DNA of 54,912 bases from assembly GCA_903846015.1 (NCBI GenBank), contig CAIMZS010000534.1:1-54912 (forward strand), read 5' to 3'. Source of the stretch: an uncultured Anaerolineae bacterium (lineage in GTDB: Bacteria; Chloroflexota; Anaerolineae; Anaerolineales; Villigracilaceae). A program made the position numbers and the translations under genes. How positions within the stretch are numbered: the first letter of the stretch is position 1; each line of letters starts with the position of its first letter. Shown here in pieces: positions 37,810-46,161 of this stretch. The notes under the pieces are model-generated. The model had not been told where the DNA came from and did not search any database. It saw only the letters and a list, made by a program, of their open reading frames with translations.

Positions 37810-37839
37810 TTGAATTAACTACCCCTATTATTAGTAGAA
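37810..37839 (+). promoter_or_regulatory. Candidate promoter of the cytochrome cluster
   Basis: TTGAAT (37810-37815) and TAGAAT (37834-37839) are 18 bp apart. The spacer holds TACCCCT followed, three bases later, by ATTAGTA, an imperfect inverted pair resembling NarL heptamers. The gap 37785-38009 holds no gene. Confidence 0.45.
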
Positions 37840-37973
37840 TATTAATCGTGTGGGCGTTGCGCTGAAACTCTTTGACCCTTATACTTTGTGCCATTGTTCA
37901 CAAAATAGGTGTATTTTGGGTTTTTGTTGGGATCAGGCAAGATGCCTTTACCTGCCCTGCAGAAACCAGGATA

Positions 37974-37988
37974 CGGCGATAAATCGCC
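37974..37988 (+). repeat. Palindromic repeat, GGCGATAAATCGCC type
   Basis: A short perfect-armed hairpin (GGCGAT and ATCGCC around AA) identical in core to the copies at 35361 and 52238. It precedes the start of the degenerate receiver gene. Confidence 0.5.
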
Positions 37989-38009
37989 CTTCCATCGTTG
38001 GAGAGTTTT

Positions 38010-38414
38010 ATGAATGCGAAAGTAGTTATTCTGGCCGGGCGTTCCTTATTCACTGAAGGTGTGATCAGCAAACTGCGCTGTTCGCCGCCTCAGCGAGTCT
38101 TTGAAGTCATTGACATGTGCCAACCGGAACCGCTTCAGGCCATCGAAGCAGCCTGTCCGGATGTCATCGTTGTCGATGGCAATGATCCCGAGTACATCGC
38201 CAAAATAAAAGGCAGCACCTTCCCCAACCTTTCACAACTTAAGATCATCTTCATCAATTCAAAAACCAGCCGCACCCGGGTTCTGCAGTGGGAAGAACAC
38301 GACACCACCCAGATCACCGACCTGCTTGATGAAATTAACGCCACCGAAGAATCCAAGGATTCGAAGCCAACGATGCGGAACAGCGCCGCATCACAACCCG
38401 TTTCCCGGCTGTAA
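38010..38414 (+). CDS. Degenerate receiver-domain protein
   Basis: A 134-aa protein that aligns by eye with the first half of the neighbouring NarL-type regulator: VVILAGRSLFTEGVISKL matches VLVVDDHSLFRDGIVSLL, and VIVVDGND matches the phosphoacceptor strand. The paired acidic residues of the active site are replaced by Ala-Gly, the conserved Lys is not evident, and no DNA-binding domain follows. It may be a non-phosphorylated adaptor or decoy. ATG 38010 has TTGGAGAG upstream. It may head the cytochrome operon. Confidence 0.6.
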   Translation: MNAKVVILAGRSLFTEGVISKLRCSPPQRVFEVIDMCQPEPLQAIEAACPDVIVVDGNDPEYIAKIKGSTFPNLSQLKIIFINSKTSRTRVLQWEEHDTTQITDLLDEINATEESKDSKPTMRNSAASQPVSRL

Positions 38415-38428
38415 GGCCATCCCGACAC

Positions 38429-38517
38429 GACGATACATCGTTGTGCTATCGTCGTCAGGAAAATTATTGTGATGGTACCCGGTTCTGCACGGGTATGGTA
38501 CCCGGCCCTGCACGGGC
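38429..38517 (+). repeat. Hairpin plus tandem 23-bp repeat
   Basis: A hairpin CACGACGATACATCGTTGTG at 38429-38448 is followed by two tandem copies of a 23-bp unit (38472-38494 and 38495-38517; core ATGGTACCCGG, then CTGCACGGG). They sit just before the decahaem cytochrome gene and belong to the same repeat family as 36958-37067. Confidence 0.65.
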
Positions 38518-38530
38518 AAAGGATGATTAG

Positions 38531-39841
38531 ATGAAGTTAACACGTATTTTCGCAATCACAATCATAACTCTTCTCAGCATGACCGTCATCACGGGTGTTT
38601 CCAGGGCCGCCGGCCAGGGCACATCTTCAGTAGCGCAGGCCGCCACCGCAACCCCTGTCAGCACGCCTGAGCCTGCCGCCACTCCAACAGACCTGACCAA
38701 TATCCATGCCACTGGCGGGGCAGATAGCTGCATGATGTGCCACGGCCACAAACAACTTCAGGGCGTTACCGCCAACCTGGATCACATCGAATTGTCGATG
38801 TCACCAACCGATTTTCAAACCTCCGTCCACGCTAAAGCCGGGCTGAGCTGTACATCCTGCCACGCCAACAAGGAACAGTACCCGCACAGCGATCGCGTCC
38901 AGGTAACATGCACTGAATGTCACCCGGCCATAAATTCTTCCGGCGAGAAAAACGCCCCCGCCATCAATATCGACAACCTGCCAGCCGTTTCGGTCAAGGT
39001 TCCCTTCGAAAGCAAGCGCAAGATGGTCATCAAGCTGAATGACGCCTGCCGCTCCTGCCATGAACAGGAGTTCGCGGTCGCTTCCGACAGCGCCCACATG
39101 CGCGTGCTCGCCAGCGGAAACGAAGAAGCCCCCCTGTGTGTGGATTGTCACGGCAGCCACAACGTCCAGCCACCAGCTCAGCCGCGCTCCAAGATCGCCA
39201 AAACCTGCGCAACCTGCCACGAAGCGGTTTACTCATCCTACAAATCCAGTGTGCACGGCGCAGAACTGGCAGATGGCAACCAGGATGTGCCAACCTGCGT
39301 GGACTGCCACGGAGTTCACAGCGTCCGCGGACCGCGTGATACCAATTTCCGCAATGACAGTATTGTCATGTGCGGCAACTGTCACGGCAACAAAGCCCTC
39401 ATGAGCAAATATGGCATTTCGGCAGACGTGTTCAACACCTATGTCGATGACTTCCACGGGCGCACCGTCAACCTGTTCCGTGAACAAGATCGCGGCATCT
39501 CCAGCACCAAAGCAGTATGTTTTGACTGCCACGGCATCCACAACATCCGCAAACCATCCGATCCGCTTTCATCCGTCAACCCGGCCAATCTGATGAAGAC
39601 CTGTCAGCAGTGCCACCCAGACGCGAATGAGCGCTTCTCTGGCGCCTGGCTGGGGCACTACACCCCCGATATCAAGAATATGCCCGTCCTGTATGGTGTC
39701 AATCTGTTTTACCAGATCGTCATCCCTGGCACGCTGGGCTTTTTCGCAATCTACATCGCCCTGGATGCGCGCAAACGCTGGGCTGAAAAACGTGAATTGG
39801 TGCTCAAGTCTCTTGAAGAGGAAGACGATGACAATGAATAA
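38531..39841 (+). CDS. Membrane-anchored decahaem c-type cytochrome
   Basis: The 436-aa protein has an N-terminal signal or anchor helix (6-26), a Thr/Pro linker, and ten CxxCH haem sites: CMMCH, CTSCH, CTECH, CRSCH, CVDCH, CATCH, CVDCH, CGNCH, CFDCH, CQQCH. The later sites carry CHG-xx-H patterns that can provide distal histidines. A C-terminal transmembrane helix (about 383-405) and an acidic tail follow. It probably passes electrons across the outer face of the membrane, paired with the cytochrome b encoded next, whose start overlaps its end. No catalytic residues of known nitrite or hydroxylamine enzymes were recognised. Confidence 0.88.
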   Translation: MKLTRIFAITIITLLSMTVITGVSRAAGQGTSSVAQAATATPVSTPEPAATPTDLTNIHATGGADSCMMCHGHKQLQGVTANLDHIELSMSPTDFQTSVHAKAGLSCTSCHANKEQYPHSDRVQVTCTECHPAINSSGEKNAPAINIDNLPAVSVKVPFESKRKMVIKLNDACRSCHEQEFAVASDSAHMRVLASGNEEAPLCVDCHGSHNVQPPAQPRSKIAKTCATCHEAVYSSYKSSVHGAELADGNQDVPTCVDCHGVHSVRGPRDTNFRNDSIVMCGNCHGNKALMSKYGISADVFNTYVDDFHGRTVNLFREQDRGISSTKAVCFDCHGIHNIRKPSDPLSSVNPANLMKTCQQCHPDANERFSGAWLGHYTPDIKNMPVLYGVNLFYQIVIPGTLGFFAIYIALDARKRWAEKRELVLKSLEEEDDDNE

Positions 39842-40733
39842 TCCCTCCGCCCCCGCCCCCATCCGATCGAAGGCTGCCGACGAACAAATCGAACGAATGA
39901 AGAAGCACACCCGCGCTGTTCGGATGCGCAGCGCGCTGGAACTGGCCGATCGGCTGCGCATCATGCCGGATGGCACGCGCATGTTTGCACGGTTCAACCG
40001 CGCTGAGATTATTGAGCATTGGGTTTTGCTGGTTTCCTTCAGCACCCTGGGCTTGACAGGCCTGCTCCAACGCTATGCGGGCGTCTATATCATTAGCCTG
40101 TTGATTAATATCGTCTTTGGCGGTATTGAGACTCTGCGCGTCATTCATCACCTGGCCGCGATTATCTTCATTTTGCAGAGCATTTATCACGGCTTCAAGA
40201 TCCTGTACTTCTGGTTTGTGAAGCGTGAAATGGGATCCATGTTCCCAATGTTCAAAGATCTGACCGATATGATTGGCATGATTAAATACAATGCCGGTCT
40301 GTCAAAACAGAGGCCGCAGTTTGACCGTTACACCGTCGAAGAGAAGCTCGAATATTGGGCTTTGATCTGGGGTACGCTGGTGATGGGGTTGACTGGTTTG
40401 ATGCAGTGGTTTCCCACCATTACCACCCAGTACCTACCCGGCTCGGCCATCCCGATTGCGCGCGTGGCTCACAGCCTGGAAGCAGTGCTGGCGGTGGCAG
40501 CGATAGCCATGTGGCATATGTATCATTCGGTTGTCAAGGAAAAAAATCAAAGCATTTTCAGCGGATTTATGAGTGAACATGAGATGCATGAAAATCACCC
40601 CCTTGAATATCAGCGCATCCTGGCTGCCTATGACCACATCCAGAAAGTTAAAAGTGGCGCAGAAGCCCGGCATCATGCGGCGCCTGCTGTAAATATACCT
40701 GAACAGCCTGTGTCTGAACCAACACGGCCCTAG
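39828..40733 (+). CDS. Di-haem cytochrome b, b561/formate-dehydrogenase-gamma type
   Basis: Integral membrane cytochrome b of 301 aa with four hydrophobic helices (about 66-86, 108-128, 185-205, 218-240). Histidines suitable as haem b ligands are in EHWVLL, VIHHLAA, IYHGFK, AHSLEA and WHMYHS. This layout is typical of quinone-linked membrane subunits that donate to or accept from periplasmic cytochromes. The start at 39828 overlaps the decahaem gene by 14 bases and has GAGGA upstream; ATG 39834 is also possible. The upstream extension of the frame to 39627 is a shadow of the decahaem gene. Confidence 0.85.
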   Translation: MTMNNPSAPAPIRSKAADEQIERMKKHTRAVRMRSALELADRLRIMPDGTRMFARFNRAEIIEHWVLLVSFSTLGLTGLLQRYAGVYIISLLINIVFGGIETLRVIHHLAAIIFILQSIYHGFKILYFWFVKREMGSMFPMFKDLTDMIGMIKYNAGLSKQRPQFDRYTVEEKLEYWALIWGTLVMGLTGLMQWFPTITTQYLPGSAIPIARVAHSLEAVLAVAAIAMWHMYHSVVKEKNQSIFSGFMSEHEMHENHPLEYQRILAAYDHIQKVKSGAEARHHAAPAVNIPEQPVSEPTRP

Positions 40734-40750
40734 CACATCAATTTACGGAA

Positions 40751-40838
40751 GTCCCGGTTCCCGCACGAGACCGCCGTAAAACGGAGCATCATGAAATCAC
40801 CTCAACCAACCAACGATAGTGCCGGATCTAGCACTGCC
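40751..40838 (+). repeat. Two repeat copies flanking the start of the NapC-like gene
   Basis: GTCCCGGTTCCCGCACGAG (40751-40769) lies before the gene and GATAGTGCCGGATCTAGCAC (from 40815) lies inside its first codons, where it encodes DSAGSST. Both are variants of the CCGGTTCTAGCAC family. Confidence 0.6.
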
Positions 40839-42326
40839 ACTGCCACTGCCACGGCCACCGTCAAAAAACATCGCCGCTGGCCAAAACTTACGATTGATCT
40901 GGGCAAATCCAAGCATCGTCTGAACTTGCTGCTGGCTGTTCTGACACTTTTTGTGGTTGGGATTGGGTTGGCGGCTGGCGGTATCAAGGGCTATGAATAC
41001 ACTGAGAGCCGTGAATTTTGCGGTACCACCTGCCATTCGATGGATCCGCAATGGATACGCTACCAGATCTCTCCGCATGTTAATGTGCCATGCGCTGCCT
41101 GTCATGTTGGTTCAGGCGCCCAACACTTTGTTCAATCCAAGATCGATGGTTCGCGCCAGTTGGTAGCCACCATTTTCAATAATTTCAGCCGCCCAATCAA
41201 GAGCCCGGTCAAGAACCTGCGCCCGGCCCGCGATGTTTGCGAATCCTGTCATACCCCCACCAGCTTCAAAGACAACATCGTCCGCAACATCCTGCATTAC
41301 GATAATGACCAGGCCAATACCCCCATCATGACATCTTTGATCCTGAAGATGGGCGGCGTGCAGGAAACCACCGGGCACAGCCTGGGTATTCATTGGCACA
41401 TCAGCGGCAAGGTTTTTTACATCGCCTCCGATGATCAGCGCCAGGTAATGTTATGGGTTGGGGTCCAGCAGCCGGATGGCTCGCTCAAGGAATATTTTGC
41501 CCGCGATTTAATTGGGATGGGCCAGATGACCTTTGTGGAAAAGGCCCGTCAGGAAGGCAGAGTGCGTGAGATGGACTGCATCGACTGCCATAACCGCATT
41601 GCCCACAATATTCCTTCCCCAGAGCAATCGGTTGATAAAGCCATCGAAGACGGGCTTATTTCCCAAAGCGTCCCGTTCGTGCGCGCAAAAGCGGTCGCAG
41701 CACTGAAGGCCAAATATACCAGCAAGGCCGAGGCTTACAATGCTTTCGATAAGCTCACCGAAAGCCTGCAAAGCAGCACCAGCATGGTGGATAGTTCCCA
41801 GGCCAGCAAAGCTGTCCAGGAAATCAAGAAGATTTACGATGTGACCGTCTTCCCGGAAATGAATCTGGATTGGGAGACCAACCCGAATAATTCACGCCAC
41901 AGCCCTTCACTCGGCTGCTTCCGCTGCCATGATGGCAATCACATTCTATCCACACCAACATCCAGCAATGCCAGCCAGGTGATCAGCGTAAAATGCAATC
42001 TGTGCCACACGGTGCCGATCATCGGCCGCGGCAGTGAAATGCTGGTCGAAGCGCCCGTCATCGTCGGCGCCCCGCCGGCCACGCACAACGATTTCCGCTG
42101 GACCATCGAACATCGCACGACTACTGATGCCCAGCGTGTGGTTTGCTTGAACTGCCATGGCAGTGGTTTCTGTAACAACGGCGCCTGCCACAACCTGTCA
42201 CACCCTTCCAATATGGCCTTTACACATCCAAAGGAAATTGCAAAAACAGGTGATCAGGTTTGTTACACCTGCCACCAAAACGTGACGTGTACCCGTTGTC
42301 ACCCAGGCGGCGTAGTCAAGAACTAA
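40791..42326 (+). CDS. NapC/NirT-like multihaem c-type cytochrome
   Basis: The 511-aa protein has a Ser/Thr-rich cytoplasmic start, one transmembrane helix (about 45-66) and a NapC/NirT-like haem domain starting with CGTTCH-SMDP and CAACH-VGSG. Nine CxxCH sites are visible (CGTTCH, CAACH, CESCH, CIDCH, CFRCH, CNLCH, CLNCH, CYTCH, CTRCH), where the first is CGTTCH read as C-GT-TCH spacing, and one CNNGACH (CX4CH) lies at 42171-42191. It is probably a quinol dehydrogenase or relay that feeds the other cytochromes. The ATG has CGGAGC upstream. Confidence 0.85.
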   Translation: MKSPQPTNDSAGSSTATATATATVKKHRRWPKLTIDLGKSKHRLNLLLAVLTLFVVGIGLAAGGIKGYEYTESREFCGTTCHSMDPQWIRYQISPHVNVPCAACHVGSGAQHFVQSKIDGSRQLVATIFNNFSRPIKSPVKNLRPARDVCESCHTPTSFKDNIVRNILHYDNDQANTPIMTSLILKMGGVQETTGHSLGIHWHISGKVFYIASDDQRQVMLWVGVQQPDGSLKEYFARDLIGMGQMTFVEKARQEGRVREMDCIDCHNRIAHNIPSPEQSVDKAIEDGLISQSVPFVRAKAVAALKAKYTSKAEAYNAFDKLTESLQSSTSMVDSSQASKAVQEIKKIYDVTVFPEMNLDWETNPNNSRHSPSLGCFRCHDGNHILSTPTSSNASQVISVKCNLCHTVPIIGRGSEMLVEAPVIVGAPPATHNDFRWTIEHRTTTDAQRVVCLNCHGSGFCNNGACHNLSHPSNMAFTHPKEIAKTGDQVCYTCHQNVTCTRCHPGGVVKN

Positions 42327-42330
42327 CCCG

Positions 42331-42392
42331 CGACGTGGCAATCTGCCCGCTGTCATTGCGAGGAGCGTGCTTTCCGCGACATGGCAATCTGA
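42331..42392 (+). repeat. Dispersed GAGGAGC-type repeat, copy 3
   Basis: A partial unit (GCGACGTGGCAATCTG) is followed by a full unit (TGTCATTGCGAGGAGCGTGC, then TTTCCGCGACATGGCAATCTGA). It fills most of the gap between the NapC-like and TPR genes. Confidence 0.7.
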
Positions 42393-42443
42393 ACTAAGGA
42401 TTTCGCGGATTAGTGCAAGATCAAGAGCAAGTAGGAGCTTGGA

Positions 42444-43385
42444 ATGAAGTGGAATTTGAAAGATATTCTTAATGATACGCACCAATTGACTCGCATCACC
42501 ATCCTGACCGGGGTAGTGTTGGTACTGGCTGTGCTTAGTTTTGGTGGATATTACTATTATGATCGCTATTACTCAACTCAACCCGCCCAAGAGAAAATGA
42601 CACTGGCTGAGGCTGAGCAAGCCGTCCGGGATGATCCACAAAATGTGGAAAAGCGCTTAGTGCTGGCTGAAAACTATATGATTAACAGCCGTTTTCAAGA
42701 AGCGGTTTCACAGGCAGATCAAGTACTTGCGAGCCAGACAGAAAACCAGCATGCTTGGCTGATCATCGGGGTCTCGAATAACATGCTCGGAAAACCGGCT
42801 GATGCAATTGAGCCTCTCACCAAGTTTATTTCAGCGCGTCAGGATGAAGATAACGCCGGGCTGGACCAGCAGCTGGTCAGCGCAGCTTATTATCTGGGTG
42901 ATAGTTATTTGCAAATGGGCAAATCGCAGGAAGCCATCGCACCGCTGCAGATGTCGGTTCAATGGAGCAAAACGGATGCCGATGCCATGTACAAACTCGG
43001 GCTGGCTTATTCAGGCATCAAGGATTACACCAACGCTGTCAATATGTTTCACGGTGCTACCACCTTTGTGCCCGATTTCCTGGAAGTCTACCAGGCCATG
43101 GCCCAGGCCTATGACGCCTTGCAAAAACCGGTCCTGGCCAGCTATGCGCGCGGCATGATCAATTACTCAGAAAAAAACTATGCCGGTGCGCTGCCAATCT
43201 TGCTCAAGGCGGCGGAAGGCGACCCGGGCTTTGCGCCCACATTTGTCGGGCTGGGGCGCACGTATGAGGCCCTTAATGATCTGCAAAACGCCAAGAGCGC
43301 CTACGAAGCCGCTTTTAAACTCGATCCAAACAATTTTACTGCTTCCAACGGCATTGACCGTGTAACTGCCGCTTTGAAGAAATAG
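42444..43385 (+). CDS. Membrane-anchored TPR protein
   Basis: A 313-aa protein with one N-terminal transmembrane helix (about 15-35) and a series of tetratricopeptide repeats over about 50-310 (VEKRLVLAENYMINSRFQEAV, DADAMYKLGLAYSGIKDYTNAV, APTFVGLGRTYEALNDLQNAKSAY-type units). It probably serves as an assembly or docking factor for the surrounding exported cytochromes, similar in topology to CcmH/NrfG-like TPR proteins, though it lacks a haem-ligation domain. AGGAG is 6 nt before the ATG. Confidence 0.82.
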   Translation: MKWNLKDILNDTHQLTRITILTGVVLVLAVLSFGGYYYYDRYYSTQPAQEKMTLAEAEQAVRDDPQNVEKRLVLAENYMINSRFQEAVSQADQVLASQTENQHAWLIIGVSNNMLGKPADAIEPLTKFISARQDEDNAGLDQQLVSAAYYLGDSYLQMGKSQEAIAPLQMSVQWSKTDADAMYKLGLAYSGIKDYTNAVNMFHGATTFVPDFLEVYQAMAQAYDALQKPVLASYARGMINYSEKNYAGALPILLKAAEGDPGFAPTFVGLGRTYEALNDLQNAKSAYEAAFKLDPNNFTASNGIDRVTAALKK

Positions 43386-43394
43386 GTGAATAAG

Positions 43395-44612
43395 ATGACT
43401 GTTCCGGAAAACCAAGAACCCGTATCCCCATCGGCACTACCTGAGCAAGAACTGAACCTGGAAAAAGAAGAACGCAAGCGCCGCACCATTTTGTTGATCC
43501 TGCTTGTGCTGCTATCCCTGCTGTGCTGTGTCGGCTATTTCATCGTCCGTTACATGGTAAAACCGCAGCCCATCACTCAGATCATGCCAATCATCAACCA
43601 GGCGGTCTCATACCCCCCTACTTATAAATTTGCCATTCTGGGTGTTGACAAACCATTGGGGGTGGCGCTTTCACCCGATGGGCAGCGCATCTACGTCACT
43701 GAATCAGGTGGTGAACGCTTGATCAAGATGTTTGACCGCCAGGGCAAACTGCTCAACAGTTTTGCGCCTCCCGGAACCAACAAATCAAACCGCAGTCCCA
43801 CCTATATCGCGATAGATTCCGGCGGGCGCGTGTTTGTCACCGATTTGTATAACGGGATCATCGATATATTTGACGCGGATGGCAATTCGCTGGATGCCAT
43901 CATCGATCAGGATATGACCCTCAGCAAGTTTGTCAGCTCCCAGATCAATGCACCCCTGCCAGCCAGTCTGACCTATTTCTATGACAATATCCGCCGCCAG
44001 GTGTTTTATCAACCGCTCGGCCAGGCAACCCAGTCCTTTCCCGCCCCGGAACGCAAAGAATGGGCTCCCTTGGGCGTGCGCTTTGCCAAAAATGGCGACC
44101 TGCTGGTCACTAACCTGGTAGCTGGCAAGCACGGCGTTTTGATTTTCCCGGCAGCCGACATTCAGACTCCCATGGATAAATTCAATCCGCAGGTGCGGCA
44201 GTTTGGCGCGGAAGGCCAGGGCAGCGGGCAGTTGTCGTTTCCAAACAGCGCCGTGACCGACAGCAAAGGTAATTACTTTGTGGCGGATGGCAACAACGCC
44301 CGGGTCTCTTTCTGGACTGCGGATTTGATGTATCGCTCGTTCTTCGGTTTTGGCTCTGCCGAAAGTGCGCTGAATCTACCGCGCGGCATGTGGATGGATC
44401 CGAGGAATCATCTGCATGTGGCGGATGCGGTTGGGTCGGTCGTGCGTGTTTACGATGTCTCGGTGCCAGAACCAGCCTTTTTATATGATTTTGGCCTGAT
44501 CGGCAACTCTGATGGACAGTTTAGCTACCCCAATGATGTTTGCGTCGATAACTTTGGGACTGTCTACATCGCCGACCGGGAAAACAACCGTATTTCCATT
44601 TGGTCTTACTAG
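43395..44612 (+). CDS. Membrane-anchored NHL-repeat beta-propeller protein
   Basis: A 405-aa protein with a charged start, a transmembrane helix (about 29-52) and an extracytoplasmic beta-propeller made of NHL-type repeats (PLGVALSPDGQRIYV, PTYIAIDSGGRVFVTDLYN, FSYPNDVCVDNFGTVYIADRENNRI). NHL proteins of this kind frequently accompany multihaem cytochrome clusters; a scaffold or docking function is inferred. ATG 43395 is preferred over the GTG at 43386 because AGGTG precedes it at good spacing. Confidence 0.85.
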   Translation: MTVPENQEPVSPSALPEQELNLEKEERKRRTILLILLVLLSLLCCVGYFIVRYMVKPQPITQIMPIINQAVSYPPTYKFAILGVDKPLGVALSPDGQRIYVTESGGERLIKMFDRQGKLLNSFAPPGTNKSNRSPTYIAIDSGGRVFVTDLYNGIIDIFDADGNSLDAIIDQDMTLSKFVSSQINAPLPASLTYFYDNIRRQVFYQPLGQATQSFPAPERKEWAPLGVRFAKNGDLLVTNLVAGKHGVLIFPAADIQTPMDKFNPQVRQFGAEGQGSGQLSFPNSAVTDSKGNYFVADGNNARVSFWTADLMYRSFFGFGSAESALNLPRGMWMDPRNHLHVADAVGSVVRVYDVSVPEPAFLYDFGLIGNSDGQFSYPNDVCVDNFGTVYIADRENNRISIWSY

Positions 44613-44615
44613 TGA

Positions 44616-44694
44616 CCGGCTGCAAAAAGCAGTCGGCGCTGTTTGATGGGACACAGCAACAGGGCCATTTCGTCCCGGCATTACCTGTTACAGG
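44616..44694 (+). ncRNA. Candidate structured leader RNA
   Basis: Between the NHL gene and the hexahaem cytochrome, a hairpin CCGGCTGC/GCAGTCGG (44616-44636) is followed by interleaved pairs: GCTGT 44638-44642 with ACAGC 44653-44657, GGGAC 44648-44652 with GTCCC 44672-44676, and AACAGG 44658-44663 with CCTGTT 44684-44689. The crossing pattern suggests a pseudoknot. No known riboswitch was recognised. Confidence 0.3.
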
Positions 44695-44781
44695 AGGTGA
44701 GTTTTTAACAAAGTAGCTCCATGCAATACCGGACCCAGACCCAAACTGATTCTGCTATAAAAATACAAGGAGAATGACGTT

Positions 44782-46161
44782 ATGAAGAAACTTTTAATCG
44801 CACTGGTTTTGGGGCTGCTGTTGGTGGCAGCCCTGGCGACAGTGGCCTCAGCCGACAACGGCCCGCACGGCGGCTTCACCGCATCCACGGATGCCTGCGC
44901 CGGTTGTCACCGCCTGCACTCCGCCAAATTCGGCAGCAATTCACTGCTCAAACAGGCCGATGTTGAAGCGCTGTGCTTGAGCTGCCACGGCGGCTCCGGC
45001 GCCGGCACCAACGTTAAGGACGGCGTCTACACTACTGGCGCTGAAGGCACTGCGGGCGCCTCGCTCATGGGCGGCGGCTTCGATAATGCCCTTATGGCAA
45101 CTGCCTGGAGCGGCAAAGCAACTTTCGATGGCACCTACAGCGCTTCATCCAAAGCCACCACATCGCACCACACCCTCGGCCAGGATACCGCCACCATTTG
45201 GGGATCGGGCGCCAACGGTACAGTCAGCGGCACCATGGTTCTGGAATGCACCTCCTGCCATGATCCGCACGGCAATGCCGGTATTTCGATCACCGCTGGT
45301 GTCTCCACCCGCGTGGCTTCTTATCGCCTGCTGCGCTGGCAACCCCAGGGTTCAAGTGGCTTCACCGCCCCGACCGCCCCGACCGCCACGGTCAACTGGT
45401 CCGGCGGCGCTTTCCCAACTTCCACCTTCGCTTCCGGGAACACGAGCGGTTGGTTGGTGCCCGATAACTTCGCATCCAAGGGCACCGAATGGTACACCAT
45501 CGGCACCACCAGCTCTTTCGCGGCGGGTGACTACAATGCCAATAACGCCAACAACGTCTACAACCCCAAGATTAATGCTGCTGGAACCACCAAAAGCTAC
45601 ATTTCCGATGGCATCAATGTGGCCTATTTCTGCGCGCAGTGCCATGACCGCTATTTCAACAACAGCAAATTGCGCAGCTCCACCGATGCAAGCACCCGCT
45701 GCGGTACGCCGGTGCTTGCCAGCGCCTCTGCCACCCTGCCCTACGTAGCAGCCGTTGGCGGCGTTCATCCAACCTATCCGGATTGCCAGCGTGTCACAGA
45801 TGCCACAACTGGCCTGCTGACTGGTTGGGGCGATAACGGACCCAGCGGCGATGCTACCTACATGTTCCGCCATACCTCCGGCGACATCCGCCTCTCCGTG
45901 GACGGAACCAGCGCCGCTGGTGCAGGCACTTCCCTCAGCCGAAGCTGCGTGGCCTGCCACGTAGCCCATGGCACCTCTGCTGCAGCCAATGTCGTCGATG
46001 ATCCCGCCAACCCCGGCACAGATTTTAATGCCGGCGTCGCTGACTCTGGCTCAGTATCCGGCGGTTCTTTGGCCGGCGGCAGCGTCCTGCTGCGTATGGA
46101 TGGCCGCACAATCTGCTTGCGCTGCCATGCCAGCAATGTCAACTTCACAGTTGGCCCGTAA
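44782..46161 (+). CDS. Secreted hexahaem c-type cytochrome with doubled-CXXCH motifs
   Basis: The 459-aa protein has a signal peptide (hydrophobic 5-19, cleavage after ASA near 24) and six CxxCH sites: CAGCH and CLSCH near the N-terminus, CTSCH, CAQCH, CVACH and CLRCH. The pairs CxxCH-xx-HSAK and CxxCHGGSG-GTN match the doubled-CXXCH family. Long Gly/Ser/Thr-rich stretches separate the sites. There is no membrane anchor at the C-terminus, so it is probably released or part of the cell surface. AAGGAG lies 9 nt before the ATG. Confidence 0.85.
   Translation: MKKLLIALVLGLLLVAALATVASADNGPHGGFTASTDACAGCHRLHSAKFGSNSLLKQADVEALCLSCHGGSGAGTNVKDGVYTTGAEGTAGASLMGGGFDNALMATAWSGKATFDGTYSASSKATTSHHTLGQDTATIWGSGANGTVSGTMVLECTSCHDPHGNAGISITAGVSTRVASYRLLRWQPQGSSGFTAPTAPTATVNWSGGAFPTSTFASGNTSGWLVPDNFASKGTEWYTIGTTSSFAAGDYNANNANNVYNPKINAAGTTKSYISDGINVAYFCAQCHDRYFNNSKLRSSTDASTRCGTPVLASASATLPYVAAVGGVHPTYPDCQRVTDATTGLLTGWGDNGPSGDATYMFRHTSGDIRLSVDGTSAAGAGTSLSRSCVACHVAHGTSAAANVVDDPANPGTDFNAGVADSGSVSGGSLAGGSVLLRMDGRTICLRCHASNVNFTVGP

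Noticed and set aside
39627-39827. Upstream extension of the cytochrome b gene
   Set aside because: It only reads the decahaem gene in another frame; ATG 39828 has a ribosome-binding site.
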